From the NCBI GenBank assembly GCA_038216465.1, contig JBBQQC010000025.1, positions 1 through 51,758 of the forward strand: a stretch of DNA of 51,758 nucleotides, in the 5' to 3' direction. Of this stretch, positions 23,482 through 32,118 are shown in pieces (position 1 is the first letter of the stretch; the number at the start of each line of letters is the position of its first letter). The notes beneath the pieces are model-generated. The model ran no database searches and was not told where the DNA came from. It worked only from the letters and a program-made list of their open reading frames with translations. The translations under genes were made by a program, and so were the position numbers. The DNA is from JACCZX01 sp038216465. Lineage in GTDB: Bacteria; Pseudomonadota; Gammaproteobacteria; Burkholderiales; Burkholderiaceae_F.

Positions 23482-23671
23482 TATCCCGGTCCCAAGTTCC
23501 GCCTAGCCCACCATGTAATAGTCCAACAAGCATCCCCTTTCCGGGGGGTGGGGTAGGTGATTCGCGTTGATAATATCCCCTGCACCCTCGATTGTCCGCG
23601 TCGAAAAGCGAGGAACTTCAAGGCGTTCGGCGCTTATCTTCAAGTTTTCTACCGCGTTACCCAATGGTCTG

Positions 23672-24148
23672 ATGACTCCGATGACAGGCGTTCGTTCCTC
23701 TTTTCAATTTCTAAAGCGCCGCTCGCGTGGGTTCACGTTGATCGAGATCATGGTGGTGATCACGATTCTCGGTGTGCTCGCCGCGCTGATTGTTCCGCGC
23801 GTGGTGGGCCGCACCGACGATGCAAAGATCGCCGCCGCGAAACAGGACATCGCGTCGATCATGCAGGCGTTGAAACTGTACCGGCTCGATAACGGTCGTT
23901 ACCCCACCACCGATCAAGGTCTGGCTGCTTTAATTACCAAGCCGACGACCGAGCCGATGCCAGCCAACTGGAAACAGGGCGGTTACCTCGAACGATCGAG
24001 CGTGCCGGTTGACCCGTGGGGCGAACCTTACAAATACCTCAACCCGGGCGTCCGCGGTGAGATCGATGTGTTCTCCCTCGGGCGCGACCGCGCCAATGGC
24101 GGCGAACCGAATACGCCCGACGCAGACATCGGCTCGTGGCAACTCTGA
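23672..24148 (+). CDS. gspG: Major pseudopilin GspG
   Basis: This is the main subunit of the type II secretion pseudopilus. The prepilin site is RSRG before FTLIEIMVV, with the essential Glu at mature position 5. The mature protein is about 138 residues with the GspG C-terminal end VFSLGRDRANGGE and DADIGSW (calcium-loop region). Two starts are possible, MTPMTGVRS at 23672 or MTGVRS at 23681, and neither has a clear ribosome-binding site. It is the first gene of the rightward gsp operon. Confidence 0.95.
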   Translation: MTPMTGVRSSFQFLKRRSRGFTLIEIMVVITILGVLAALIVPRVVGRTDDAKIAAAKQDIASIMQALKLYRLDNGRYPTTDQGLAALITKPTTEPMPANWKQGGYLERSSVPVDPWGEPYKYLNPGVRGEIDVFSLGRDRANGGEPNTPDADIGSWQL

Positions 24149-24156
24149 AAGAACTG

Positions 24157-24663
24157 ATGCGTCGCAGCCATGGGTTCACGTTGCTCGAGCTGATGGTGGT
24201 GATCGTCCTCGCCGGGATTCTGGTTTCGCTGGTCACCGTCAACATCGCGCCCGACCCACGCCAGCAACTGCGGCGCGAAGCGCAACGCGTCGGACAGTTG
24301 ATGGCGCTCGCCGCCGATGAATCACGCATCACGCAACAGCCGATCGTGTGGGAAGCCGATCTGCGCGGCTATCGGTTCGTGACTGAATCGGGTGGCGAGC
24401 GTCGGCTGCTGACCGGCGACGATCTGCTGCGCGAACGCGCGTGGGAAACACCGCTGACCCGGCTGGCGGTGCTCGATAACGGCGGACCACAGCCGGCACA
24501 GGTGCTACTGGGTCCCGGCGCACCTCCAGTGCGAATGGCCATTGCGCGTGAATGGATACAGCCGCGCTGGCGGCTCGAGATGACCAGCGAGGACGGCTCG
24601 GTTCGCGTCGACTTCGACGAGGCGGGCCGCGCGCTTTTGGCGGTGGAGCCGGTTCGGCCATGA
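24157..24663 (+). CDS. gspH: Minor pseudopilin GspH
   Basis: The protein is about 168 residues with prepilin leader MRRSHG and mature start FTLLELMVVIVLAG. The rest fits the GspH fold (AADESRITQQPIVWEADLRG, about residues 55-75). The ATG at 24157 lies 8 bases after gspG. A GTG at 24136 overlapping gspG would add seven residues. Its stop overlaps the gspI start (ATGA). Confidence 0.9.
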   Translation: MRRSHGFTLLELMVVIVLAGILVSLVTVNIAPDPRQQLRREAQRVGQLMALAADESRITQQPIVWEADLRGYRFVTESGGERRLLTGDDLLRERAWETPLTRLAVLDNGGPQPAQVLLGPGAPPVRMAIAREWIQPRWRLEMTSEDGSVRVDFDEAGRALLAVEPVRP

Positions 24664-25037
24664 AGACGCGACCACGCGGTTTCACGTTGCTCGAAGTGCT
24701 GGTCGCACTGGTGATCATCGGCGTTGCGCTGGCGGCGGCGATGCGCGGCGCGATGTCGCTAACGTCGACTGCGGACTACACGCGGCAGAAGCTGCTCGCG
24801 GTGTTAACCGCAGAGAACCGGCTGCTGGAGTTGCGCCTCGGACGCGAACGTCTGGAGCCCGGCGAAAGCATTCTCGACTGCGAGCAGGGCGGCGTCAGCT
24901 TCCTTTGTTCGCAGGCGATCAAGCCAACGCCAAATCCGTTTTTCCGGCGCGTCGAGGTCCGGGTGTTCCGGCAGGACGACGCCGGTAACCGCAGTCAGCT
25001 CGCGGAGTTGATGACCGTGATGCCGACCAATCAATAG
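24660..25037 (+). CDS. gspI: Minor pseudopilin GspI
   Basis: The protein is 125 residues. The prepilin leader MKTRPRG precedes FTLLEVLVALVIIG. The ENRLLELRL segment is typical of GspI. It forms the pseudopilus tip with GspJ and GspK (family knowledge). It overlaps gspH by four bases, so translation is coupled. Confidence 0.93.
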   Translation: MKTRPRGFTLLEVLVALVIIGVALAAAMRGAMSLTSTADYTRQKLLAVLTAENRLLELRLGRERLEPGESILDCEQGGVSFLCSQAIKPTPNPFFRRVEVRVFRQDDAGNRSQLAELMTVMPTNQ

Positions 25038-25039
25038 CC

Positions 25040-25651
25040 ATGGATATGCGGAAGCGCGCGCGCGGTTTCACGCTGCTTGAATTATTGGTCGCGATCACCG
25101 TGCTTTCGATCGTCTCGATGATCGCGTGGCGTGGCCTCGACTCGCTGGTCGCGACGCGTGAACGGCTGGAGCCCGAAGTTGACGACGTGCGTTCGTTGCT
25201 GACCGCGTTCGGACAGATGGAGCGCGACCTGACGCAGGTAACCAACCCGACCTTCCTGGGGCTCGTTACTTCGCCGCTGAACTTTGGCATTGCCGACGGC
25301 GGCCAAGTAATCGAGCTAGCGCGCGTCGCCAGTCCGGTCGCTGATCACGCCACCGAAGTGCAAACCGTGTTTTACCGGGTCGTCGACGGCGCGCTCGTGC
25401 GGCAGGCGACGCCTCCGCTGCCCGCTTTCGATCGCATCAACGCGGAAAGCTTCGAGACCGCGCGCTTGATGGGCAAAGTGCAATCGATGACCGTGCGAAT
25501 CTGGCAGGTCCCCGGTGGCTGGGTGTCGCCGTTTAATTCCGATGGCGGGGCCACACAGGGGCCTTCGCTGCAAGCTCCACCCGGCATCGAAGTCACGCTG
25601 TTGCGCACCGACGGCAAGAAGTTTCGCCGCGTCTTGCTGGTGGGCGCATGA
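25040..25651 (+). CDS. gspJ: Minor pseudopilin GspJ
   Basis: The protein is 203 residues. The prepilin leader MDMRKRARG precedes FTLLELLVAITVLSIVS. The AWRGLDSL and FGQMERDL segments are typical of GspJ. It starts two bases after gspI and overlaps gspK by four bases. A second ATG two codons in is also usable. Confidence 0.95.
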   Translation: MDMRKRARGFTLLELLVAITVLSIVSMIAWRGLDSLVATRERLEPEVDDVRSLLTAFGQMERDLTQVTNPTFLGLVTSPLNFGIADGGQVIELARVASPVADHATEVQTVFYRVVDGALVRQATPPLPAFDRINAESFETARLMGKVQSMTVRIWQVPGGWVSPFNSDGGATQGPSLQAPPGIEVTLLRTDGKKFRRVLLVGA

Positions 25652-26610
25652 CGAAGCAACGTGGCGCCGCCGTGTTGATGGCACTTTTTGTCGCCGCCTT
25701 GGCGACCATGATCATTACTGGCCTGTTCTATCGGCAGTTCGTCCTGCTGCGAACAATCGAGAATCAGCAGCTCACTTCGCAGAGCCGTCTGCTGTTGCGC
25801 GGTGCGCTCGACTGGGGTCGCGCGATCCTGCGCGAGGACGCCAATCGTTCGCAATACGACGCCTTAAGTGAGCCATGGGCGCAGCCTCTGGCCGAAACGC
25901 GGCTCGACCAGCTGGGCGAAACGGGATCGCTCGCGGCGCTCGCTACGATCGCAGGCTCGATGGAAGACGCGCAAGGGCGTTTCAATCTACGCAACCTCGT
26001 CGAAAACGGCCAAGTTCTGGAACGCGAACTGCAAGCGCTGCGTCGGCTGGTCGTACTGCTGCAGTTGCCGGAGCAAACCGCGGAACTGATTACTCTGCGC
26101 ATGGTGCAGGCTCTGCCGGCCGCGGCCGTTCCCGACGCGAGCGGCAAAGTGGCCGAAGCCGAAATGCGTGAGCGCGACCGACCACGTCCGTTGCCGTTGA
26201 TGCTGCCGCAGGACATCGCCGGTATTTCCGGTATCGACCCGGCCGCAGTGCAGCGGCTAGCACCGTACATCGTCGTGCTCGACGAGCGCACACCCTTGAA
26301 CACCAACACCGCAGCGCCGGAAGTGATTGCTGCGCGCGTGCCTGAAATGACGCTCGCAGAAGCCCGCACGTTGGTCGCCGAGCGCGACCGTCTTGCTTAC
26401 TTCAATAACACGGCCGAAGTGCGTACGCGCCTCGGCAACAAGGGCGCGCTGGTCACCGACTCCGAGATCTCGACCGCGTCGCGCTTCTTCTTCATCCGCG
26501 GCGAGGTGAAACTAGACCGCGCCATCACGCGCATGGAAGCGCTCGTCAAGCGCGCGATTCCCGGGCAGGGCCAGCAGGCGGTGGCCGTGCTGTGGACGCG
26601 AGAGATTTGA
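25648..26610 (+). CDS. gspK: Minor pseudopilin GspK
   Basis: The protein is 320 residues, the large tip pseudopilin. The leader MTKQRG precedes AAVLMALFVAALATM, which lacks the position-5 Glu as GspK proteins do. The alpha-domain insert includes LPQDIAGISGIDPAAVQRL, PYIVVLDERTPLNTNTA and a helix-hairpin-helix-like segment. The terminal ITRMEALVKR part is complete. Confidence 0.95.
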   Translation: MTKQRGAAVLMALFVAALATMIITGLFYRQFVLLRTIENQQLTSQSRLLLRGALDWGRAILREDANRSQYDALSEPWAQPLAETRLDQLGETGSLAALATIAGSMEDAQGRFNLRNLVENGQVLERELQALRRLVVLLQLPEQTAELITLRMVQALPAAAVPDASGKVAEAEMRERDRPRPLPLMLPQDIAGISGIDPAAVQRLAPYIVVLDERTPLNTNTAAPEVIAARVPEMTLAEARTLVAERDRLAYFNNTAEVRTRLGNKGALVTDSEISTASRFFFIRGEVKLDRAITRMEALVKRAIPGQGQQAVAVLWTREI

Positions 26611-26620
26611 GATCCGACCC

Positions 26621-27892
26621 ATGAGAGATCGATCGCTACAGCGTCTGCTTCTGTTCCTGCCGCCGCGCCTCGGTGCTGGCGGCCGCGCCCAATTCGCCTC
26701 CGGCACGGTCGTGCCGTACGTCGCACTGTCCGCCCGCGAATCGACGCGCGGTGAAGCGCCGGTGGCGCTGTTGCCGAAGGCAAGCCTGGTCGATCTCGTG
26801 TTCGATTCGAGCGACGTGTTTATTACCGCGATCGAATCGCCAAAATTGTCGGAGGGCCGGCTGCGCATGGCGCTGCCGAACATTCTGGAAGACCGACTGC
26901 TCGCAGACGCGGCTGATTGCCATTTCGCTTTCAACGTGCCGCGCGGTGGCACCGGCACGACAACAATCGCCGCGCAGCCAAAGATGCCGGTGGCCGTAAT
27001 CGACCGCGGCATCCTGACGCGCGCACTCGACGTGGTAACCGAGGCCGGGTTCAAGGTCCGCGCCGCCTACAGCGAGATCTATACGGTGCCGGCGCCGGCC
27101 GCCGGTGTCTTGTCGGTCCGCGTGGATCGCGGGCGCGGCATCGCGCGCTCGGCAACGCATGATGGCTTTGCATTCGACCTCACCGATGATGCCGTCCCAC
27201 CTGCGCTCGCGCTGGCGGTGCGACAGCTCGGCATCAAGAGAATCCAGGTGTTTGGGCGCGACGGCGCGCGCATGAGCGCGCTCGCCAACGCGCTGAATGT
27301 GCACGTCGACGTGAACTCGCAGGAAGCCGATCCGGCAAGCACCGAGACCGGGGTCAGCTTGCTGCAAGGCGCGTTTGCGCAAGGCGGAATGATCGGCGGT
27401 TTTGGCGGCAGCTCGCGGTTGTCGCTGTCGAGTCGGGCGGTGCGAGTGCCGCTGATGTGGAGCGCCGCCGCTGCTGCAGTCGCCGTCGTCGGTATGAACG
27501 CCTATTACCTGAAGCTCGAAAGCGAAGAAAAAACGATTCGCAGCCAGATGGAAACGAATTTCCGTTCCACGTTTCCGGAAGTCAGCACCGTGGCTGACAC
27601 GATGGTGCAAACCAAGCAAAAGCTCGGGGAAGTGCGGGCGCGTGCCGGCCTCGCATCGGCGAACGACTTCTCGGTGCTTAATGCGCGCACCGCGCTGCTG
27701 CTGACTGCGGCGCCGGTCGGAAGCGTGGCCGGAATGGAATATCGCGATAACGCGCTAAAGGTGAAATTCAAGCCAGGTGTCGCTGACAATCCCGGACTGC
27801 AGAACCTGCTGCGTTCGGCTGCCTTGCAACAAGGCTTGGCGATTCGCTTCGACGCCGATGGAACGGCGCGTGTGACGGCGGCGGGCGTCTGA
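26621..27892 (+). CDS. gspL: Type II secretion inner-membrane platform protein GspL
   Basis: The protein is 423 residues. The cytoplasmic actin-like domain that binds GspE occupies about residues 1-265 (LPNILEDRLLADAADCHFAF is typical). One membrane helix follows near 276-297 and a periplasmic ferredoxin-like domain forms the C terminus. A Gly-rich stretch (about 248-266) precedes the helix. It overlaps gspM by one base (TGATG). Confidence 0.92.
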   Translation: MRDRSLQRLLLFLPPRLGAGGRAQFASGTVVPYVALSARESTRGEAPVALLPKASLVDLVFDSSDVFITAIESPKLSEGRLRMALPNILEDRLLADAADCHFAFNVPRGGTGTTTIAAQPKMPVAVIDRGILTRALDVVTEAGFKVRAAYSEIYTVPAPAAGVLSVRVDRGRGIARSATHDGFAFDLTDDAVPPALALAVRQLGIKRIQVFGRDGARMSALANALNVHVDVNSQEADPASTETGVSLLQGAFAQGGMIGGFGGSSRLSLSSRAVRVPLMWSAAAAAVAVVGMNAYYLKLESEEKTIRSQMETNFRSTFPEVSTVADTMVQTKQKLGEVRARAGLASANDFSVLNARTALLLTAAPVGSVAGMEYRDNALKVKFKPGVADNPGLQNLLRSAALQQGLAIRFDADGTARVTAAGV

Positions 27893-28383
27893 TGGAAGCA
27901 CTACGACTTTTCTGGGCCGAGCGCGCGCCGCGCGAGCGCGCGGTTCTGCTGGCGGGGGGCGGCGCGGCAATTGCGGTGCTCGTGTTTCTCTTTTTGGTCG
28001 AGCCCGCATACAAGGGCATCGGCCGCCTTGAGCGCAGCCTGCCGCAGCAGCGAAACGGGGCCGCCGAGCTCGACTCGCTATTGTCCGAGGTCAAGACGCT
28101 GCGGTCGAAGCCGCAGGTCGCATCGGTATCCGCGGGCGACGTACGCGCCGCGGTCAACACCTCGCTCGCACGCGCATCGATCAAGGCCGCTCGCATCGTG
28201 CCGTTGTCCGACGGCGACTTGCAGATGACTTTCACGGACGTTCCCTACAGCAGCTGGGCGCCATGGCTGGCCGGCATCGAGCGCGAGCTGGGAGCGCGCG
28301 CCACATCGGTCACCGTGACCGCGCGCGACAAGACACCTGGCAACGTCGACGTCGAGTTGGCGTTGCGGTTGGCGCGCAAATAA
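27892..28383 (+). CDS. gspM: Type II secretion inner-membrane platform protein GspM
   Basis: The protein is 163 residues: a short cytoplasmic start with APRERAVLL, one membrane helix (about 18-36), a coiled stretch and a periplasmic ferredoxin-like domain (about 80-160). It partners GspL. Start is fixed by overlap with gspL. Confidence 0.92.
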   Translation: MEALRLFWAERAPRERAVLLAGGGAAIAVLVFLFLVEPAYKGIGRLERSLPQQRNGAAELDSLLSEVKTLRSKPQVASVSAGDVRAAVNTSLARASIKAARIVPLSDGDLQMTFTDVPYSSWAPWLAGIERELGARATSVTVTARDKTPGNVDVELALRLARK

Positions 28384-28406
28384 CCAGCGGATGAACGCCA
28401 CCGATC

Positions 28407-29183
28407 ATGCGCGCTGTCTACTTTATTGCCGCAGGGCTTGCGATTCTGATTCTGACGGCGCTGGTGATCGCGCCCGCGCAATGGGCGGCGGGCTATGTGC
28501 GCTCGGCGTCCAACGGCCGGGTCGAATTGGCCGAGGCGAGCGGCACCGTCTGGAGTGGCTCGGCGGTGGTCGTGATCGCTTCGCCGGCAGAAACCGGCGC
28601 ATCGCGGGCGAGCCTGCCCGAACGGTTGTCGTGGCGGCTCAGCCCCTGGGCATTGTTAGTAGGGCAGGTCGACTTGGCGCTGACGCATCCGTCGGCACTG
28701 TCGCAACCGCTGACGGTCAATGCACCCCTATTTGGGAAAGCAGTGACGCTCGGATCCACGACGATGCGCTTGCCCGCATCGCTGCTGGTCGGGCTGGGCG
28801 CGCCGTGGAACACCGTGCGCCCCGGCGGCATCTTGACGGTTTCTTGGGATCGGCTTGCGATCGAACCCGGGCGCTGGCAAGGGCGGATAAGTGGCGAGTG
28901 GCAGTATGCGTCGAGTGGCTTGACGCCTGTGTCTCCGATGGGCCACTACCGATTGCAGACAAATGGAATCTGGCCGGGAACTCAACTGGAATTACTAACC
29001 ATTTCGGGTCCCCTCGAGCTGAAGGGCAATGGCACAATCAACGAAGGTGGGCGCTTACGCTTCACCGGAAGAGCACAAGCAATGGCCGGCACCGACCCTG
29101 GTGTCAAGGCGCAACTGACGGGGCTGATCTCGCTGCTGGGGCGGCGCGACGGCGAGGGATCTCTGTTGAACTTCGGTGGTTGA
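28407..29183 (+). CDS. gspN: Type II secretion protein GspN
   Basis: The protein is 258 residues: an N-terminal signal anchor (about 3-25), then a beta-rich periplasmic part with ASGTVWSGSAVV and LSWRLSPWALLVGQVDL, characteristic of the GspN family. GspN is present in only some systems, and its exact role is not settled. It ends just before gspD. Confidence 0.9.
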   Translation: MRAVYFIAAGLAILILTALVIAPAQWAAGYVRSASNGRVELAEASGTVWSGSAVVVIASPAETGASRASLPERLSWRLSPWALLVGQVDLALTHPSALSQPLTVNAPLFGKAVTLGSTTMRLPASLLVGLGAPWNTVRPGGILTVSWDRLAIEPGRWQGRISGEWQYASSGLTPVSPMGHYRLQTNGIWPGTQLELLTISGPLELKGNGTINEGGRLRFTGRAQAMAGTDPGVKAQLTGLISLLGRRDGEGSLLNFGG

Positions 29184-29193
29184 GATAAAGCCA

Positions 29194-32118
29194 ATGTCCG
29201 GCAGGCGCGCTCTTCTGTCCCGTTCTATCGCATTCGCCTGCGCGTGGATGATGGCGGCGACCACGATTGTGACGCCGGCCCTGGCGCAAACGTCGCGCGC
29301 CAAACCGCAGCCGAAGGCCGCGCAGAATTCATCGCAACCGCAGCAGGCACGCGAAGAGGGCGTTCTGCTGAACTTCGTCAACGCCGACATCGACGCCGTG
29401 GTGCGCGCGATCGGCCAATACACCGGTCGCACCTTCGTCATCGATCCGCGCGTCAAGGGCACGCTGTCTCTTTCGACCGAGCGCCCGGTGACGCGCCAGC
29501 AGGCCTACGACCAGCTGCTCACCGCATTGCGGCTGCAAGGGTTCACGATCGTGCAAACGGGCAACGTGGCGCGCGTTGTGCCGGAGGCCGACGCCAAGTT
29601 GCAGGGCGGCGCAGTCATTGGCCCGAGCAAAGGGGCTCCGAGCGGCGATCAGCTCGTCACGCAGGTGTTCCGGCTGCAGTACGAGTCCGCGACTGCGATG
29701 GTGCCGATCCTGCGGCCGCTGATCGCACCCAACAATACGATCTCGGCCTATCCACAGAACAACACGCTGGTCATCACCGACTACGCCGATAACCTGCGCC
29801 GGATTCAGCGCATCATCGAGTCGATCGATACGCCGGCCACCAGCGACGTTGAGCTAATCAAGGTAAAGAACGGACTCGCGTTAGAGATCGCCACCATCGT
29901 CAATCGCGTTCTCGATGAGGGTGCGCGCGCAGCGGGCCAGGCGACCGATGCCGGGCAACGCGTTTCGATCCTTGCCGAGCCGCGCACCAATTCAATCATC
30001 ATCCGCGCGCCGAGCCCGCAACGGCTGCAGCTTGCCAAGAGCCTGATCGCTCAGCTCGACCAGCCGGCGTTGACACCCGGCAACATCAACGTGATCCATT
30101 TACGCAATGCAGAGGCGATTCGTCTGGCGCCGCTGTTGCGCGCCATTATCGGCGCCGATCCGTCGTTCGTGCCGCAAGGCGGCGGTGGCAGCGGTTTGTC
30201 AGCGGCCACCAACCTCGGGCCTGGGGCGAGTTCCGCCCAGCCGGGCGCCACGCTGGGTGCCCCCGGCGGAGCGGCGTCCTCCAGCGTCGGCCAGATCGCC
30301 AGCGGCAGCTCGGGTGGGGGTGCGGGCGGCCTGGCGGGAATGATTCAAGCCGATCCGGCGACCAATTCCCTGATCATCACCGCACCTGAGCCGCTGTATC
30401 GGAATATTCGTGCCATTGTCGACAAGCTCGATACGCGGCGCGCGCAAGTCGTCATCGAGTCATTGATCGTGGAAGTGACTGCGGATAAGGCCGCTGAGTT
30501 TGGCATTCAGTGGCAAGCACTTGCCGGTCTGAACGGCACTGACACCGCGGTGATCGGCGGCACCAACTTTGGCGGCTCGGGCCAGAACATCATTCAAGGC
30601 GCGCAGAACATCGCATCGCTCGGTCAGGGCCTGAATCTGGGCGTGGTGCGCGGCCGGGTGAACATTCCGGGTGTCGGCGAAGTAATCAATCTGGCATTCC
30701 TGGCGCGCGCACTCGCCACCAGTGCCGACGCCAACATTTTATCGACGCCCACCATCCAGACCCTGGACAACGAAGAGGCGAAGTTTCTGGTCGGCCAGAA
30801 CATTCCACTCATTACCGGTTCATTCGCACAGGGCGCTGGCGCCGGGGCGGGCGTGAATCCGTTCCAGACCTTTGAGCGCCGTGATATTGGCTTGCAGCTG
30901 CGAGTTAAACCGCAGATTTCTGAAGGCGGGGTGGTGCGGCTGGCGATCTACCAGGAACTGTCATCGATCCAGAACACGCTGACGGCGGCGCAGGGCGGCA
31001 TTATCACCAACAAACGCAGTTTCGAATCGAGCGTGCTGGTCGAAGACGGCAACATCGTCGTGCTCGGCGGTTTGATCGAGGACCGCACCGACAACAGCAG
31101 GAGCCAGGTGCCCGTGCTCGGTGACATACCCGTGGTCGGCGGGTTGTTCCGCTACGAAAACCGCGGACGCCGCAAGACGAATCTGCTGGTGTTCCTGCGC
31201 CCCTATGTAGTTCGCGACGAAAGCACATCGAACGCGCTGGCACTCGATCGTTACGACTACATCCGCGGCCAGGTTGCCGATGCAACGCGTCCGGACAATT
31301 TTATCTTTCGCGATCTGCAGGCGCGGCAGCTGCCGGCCTCGCCGGTCGTGCCACCGGCACTGCGCGGCCCGCAGGACGGGCCCGGCTCCCCCGCGACCGG
31401 AGCACCGGCGCCTGGCGCTGCGCCAGCGCCGCTGCCGCGTTCACCCGAAGCAGGGCTCGGCGCGCGCACCGAGCGCTCCGATCCACCGGCGCCGATCATC
31501 GATGTTCTGCCGCTGGTCGAGCCCGAGCCGCCCGCTCCTGTACCGCCCGCGCCCGTGTCGGTGGCGCCTGCACCGATCGCTTCTGAACCCGTTGCTGCGC
31601 CTTCGGTTGTCCCGTCACCGACAGCCGCGGTGATTCGGGTAGCACCCGCGCCTACGCTACCGGTCGCCCCGGTCACTCGGCCAGCCGAATCTGCGCCGAT
31701 GCCGGCTCCTTCTGCGCCGGTGGCTTCTCTGCCTGCGCCGCCGACGCCAACGCCGCCTCCTGCGATCGCTTCAACACCCGCACAGCCACCGCCCCTGATT
31801 ACAGCAGCCGCGCCACCGTCGGCACCGCCGCTGGAGACTCCGCGGACTGATCCGGTTCCCGCACGCCCGACGGGTACGCAACCGGGTTCGTCGCAGCTAC
31901 TGCAAGTAGCGGCCGTCAGTGACATCGCTCGCGGCCGCGAATTGCAGCGGCAACTGCGCGCCGCGGGGATGGACGCCTACTGGGAAAGTGTGCGTACCAA
32001 GCAAGGTAGCGACGTCGTGCGAGTGCGCGTCACAGTCGACCCGGCAACGCAAAGCATGGCTGACGCGATCGCCAAACTGAAGTCGATGGGATTCGATCCG
32101 ATCATCGTTACCCCATGA
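29194..32118 (+). CDS. gspD: Type II secretion secretin GspD with C-terminal Pro/Ala linker and SPOR domain
   Basis: The protein is 974 residues, some 200-300 longer than common GspD. The signal peptide is 1-31. N0 (about 52-125), N1-N3 and a Gly/Ser-rich N3 insert (about 330-383) precede the secretin barrel domain (about 415-670; TNLLVFLRPYVV marks its end). A linker rich in Pro, Ala and Val runs from about 705 to 897. The last 74 residues (LLQVAAVSDIARGRELQRQL ... VRVRVTVDPATQSMADAIAKL) match the SPOR domain pattern, a fold that binds denuded peptidoglycan. The ATG at 29194 is preferred over a GTG at 29176 inside gspN. It overlaps gspE by four bases. Confidence 0.93.
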   Translation: MSGRRALLSRSIAFACAWMMAATTIVTPALAQTSRAKPQPKAAQNSSQPQQAREEGVLLNFVNADIDAVVRAIGQYTGRTFVIDPRVKGTLSLSTERPVTRQQAYDQLLTALRLQGFTIVQTGNVARVVPEADAKLQGGAVIGPSKGAPSGDQLVTQVFRLQYESATAMVPILRPLIAPNNTISAYPQNNTLVITDYADNLRRIQRIIESIDTPATSDVELIKVKNGLALEIATIVNRVLDEGARAAGQATDAGQRVSILAEPRTNSIIIRAPSPQRLQLAKSLIAQLDQPALTPGNINVIHLRNAEAIRLAPLLRAIIGADPSFVPQGGGGSGLSAATNLGPGASSAQPGATLGAPGGAASSSVGQIASGSSGGGAGGLAGMIQADPATNSLIITAPEPLYRNIRAIVDKLDTRRAQVVIESLIVEVTADKAAEFGIQWQALAGLNGTDTAVIGGTNFGGSGQNIIQGAQNIASLGQGLNLGVVRGRVNIPGVGEVINLAFLARALATSADANILSTPTIQTLDNEEAKFLVGQNIPLITGSFAQGAGAGAGVNPFQTFERRDIGLQLRVKPQISEGGVVRLAIYQELSSIQNTLTAAQGGIITNKRSFESSVLVEDGNIVVLGGLIEDRTDNSRSQVPVLGDIPVVGGLFRYENRGRRKTNLLVFLRPYVVRDESTSNALALDRYDYIRGQVADATRPDNFIFRDLQARQLPASPVVPPALRGPQDGPGSPATGAPAPGAAPAPLPRSPEAGLGARTERSDPPAPIIDVLPLVEPEPPAPVPPAPVSVAPAPIASEPVAAPSVVPSPTAAVIRVAPAPTLPVAPVTRPAESAPMPAPSAPVASLPAPPTPTPPPAIASTPAQPPPLITAAAPPSAPPLETPRTDPVPARPTGTQPGSSQLLQVAAVSDIARGRELQRQLRAAGMDAYWESVRTKQGSDVVRVRVTVDPATQSMADAIAKLKSMGFDPIIVTP

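Noticed and set aside
29176..29193. GTG start of gspD overlapping gspN
   Set aside because: The downstream ATG gives a standard signal peptide start (MSGRRALLSRS), while the upstream start adds acidic residues before the basic region.
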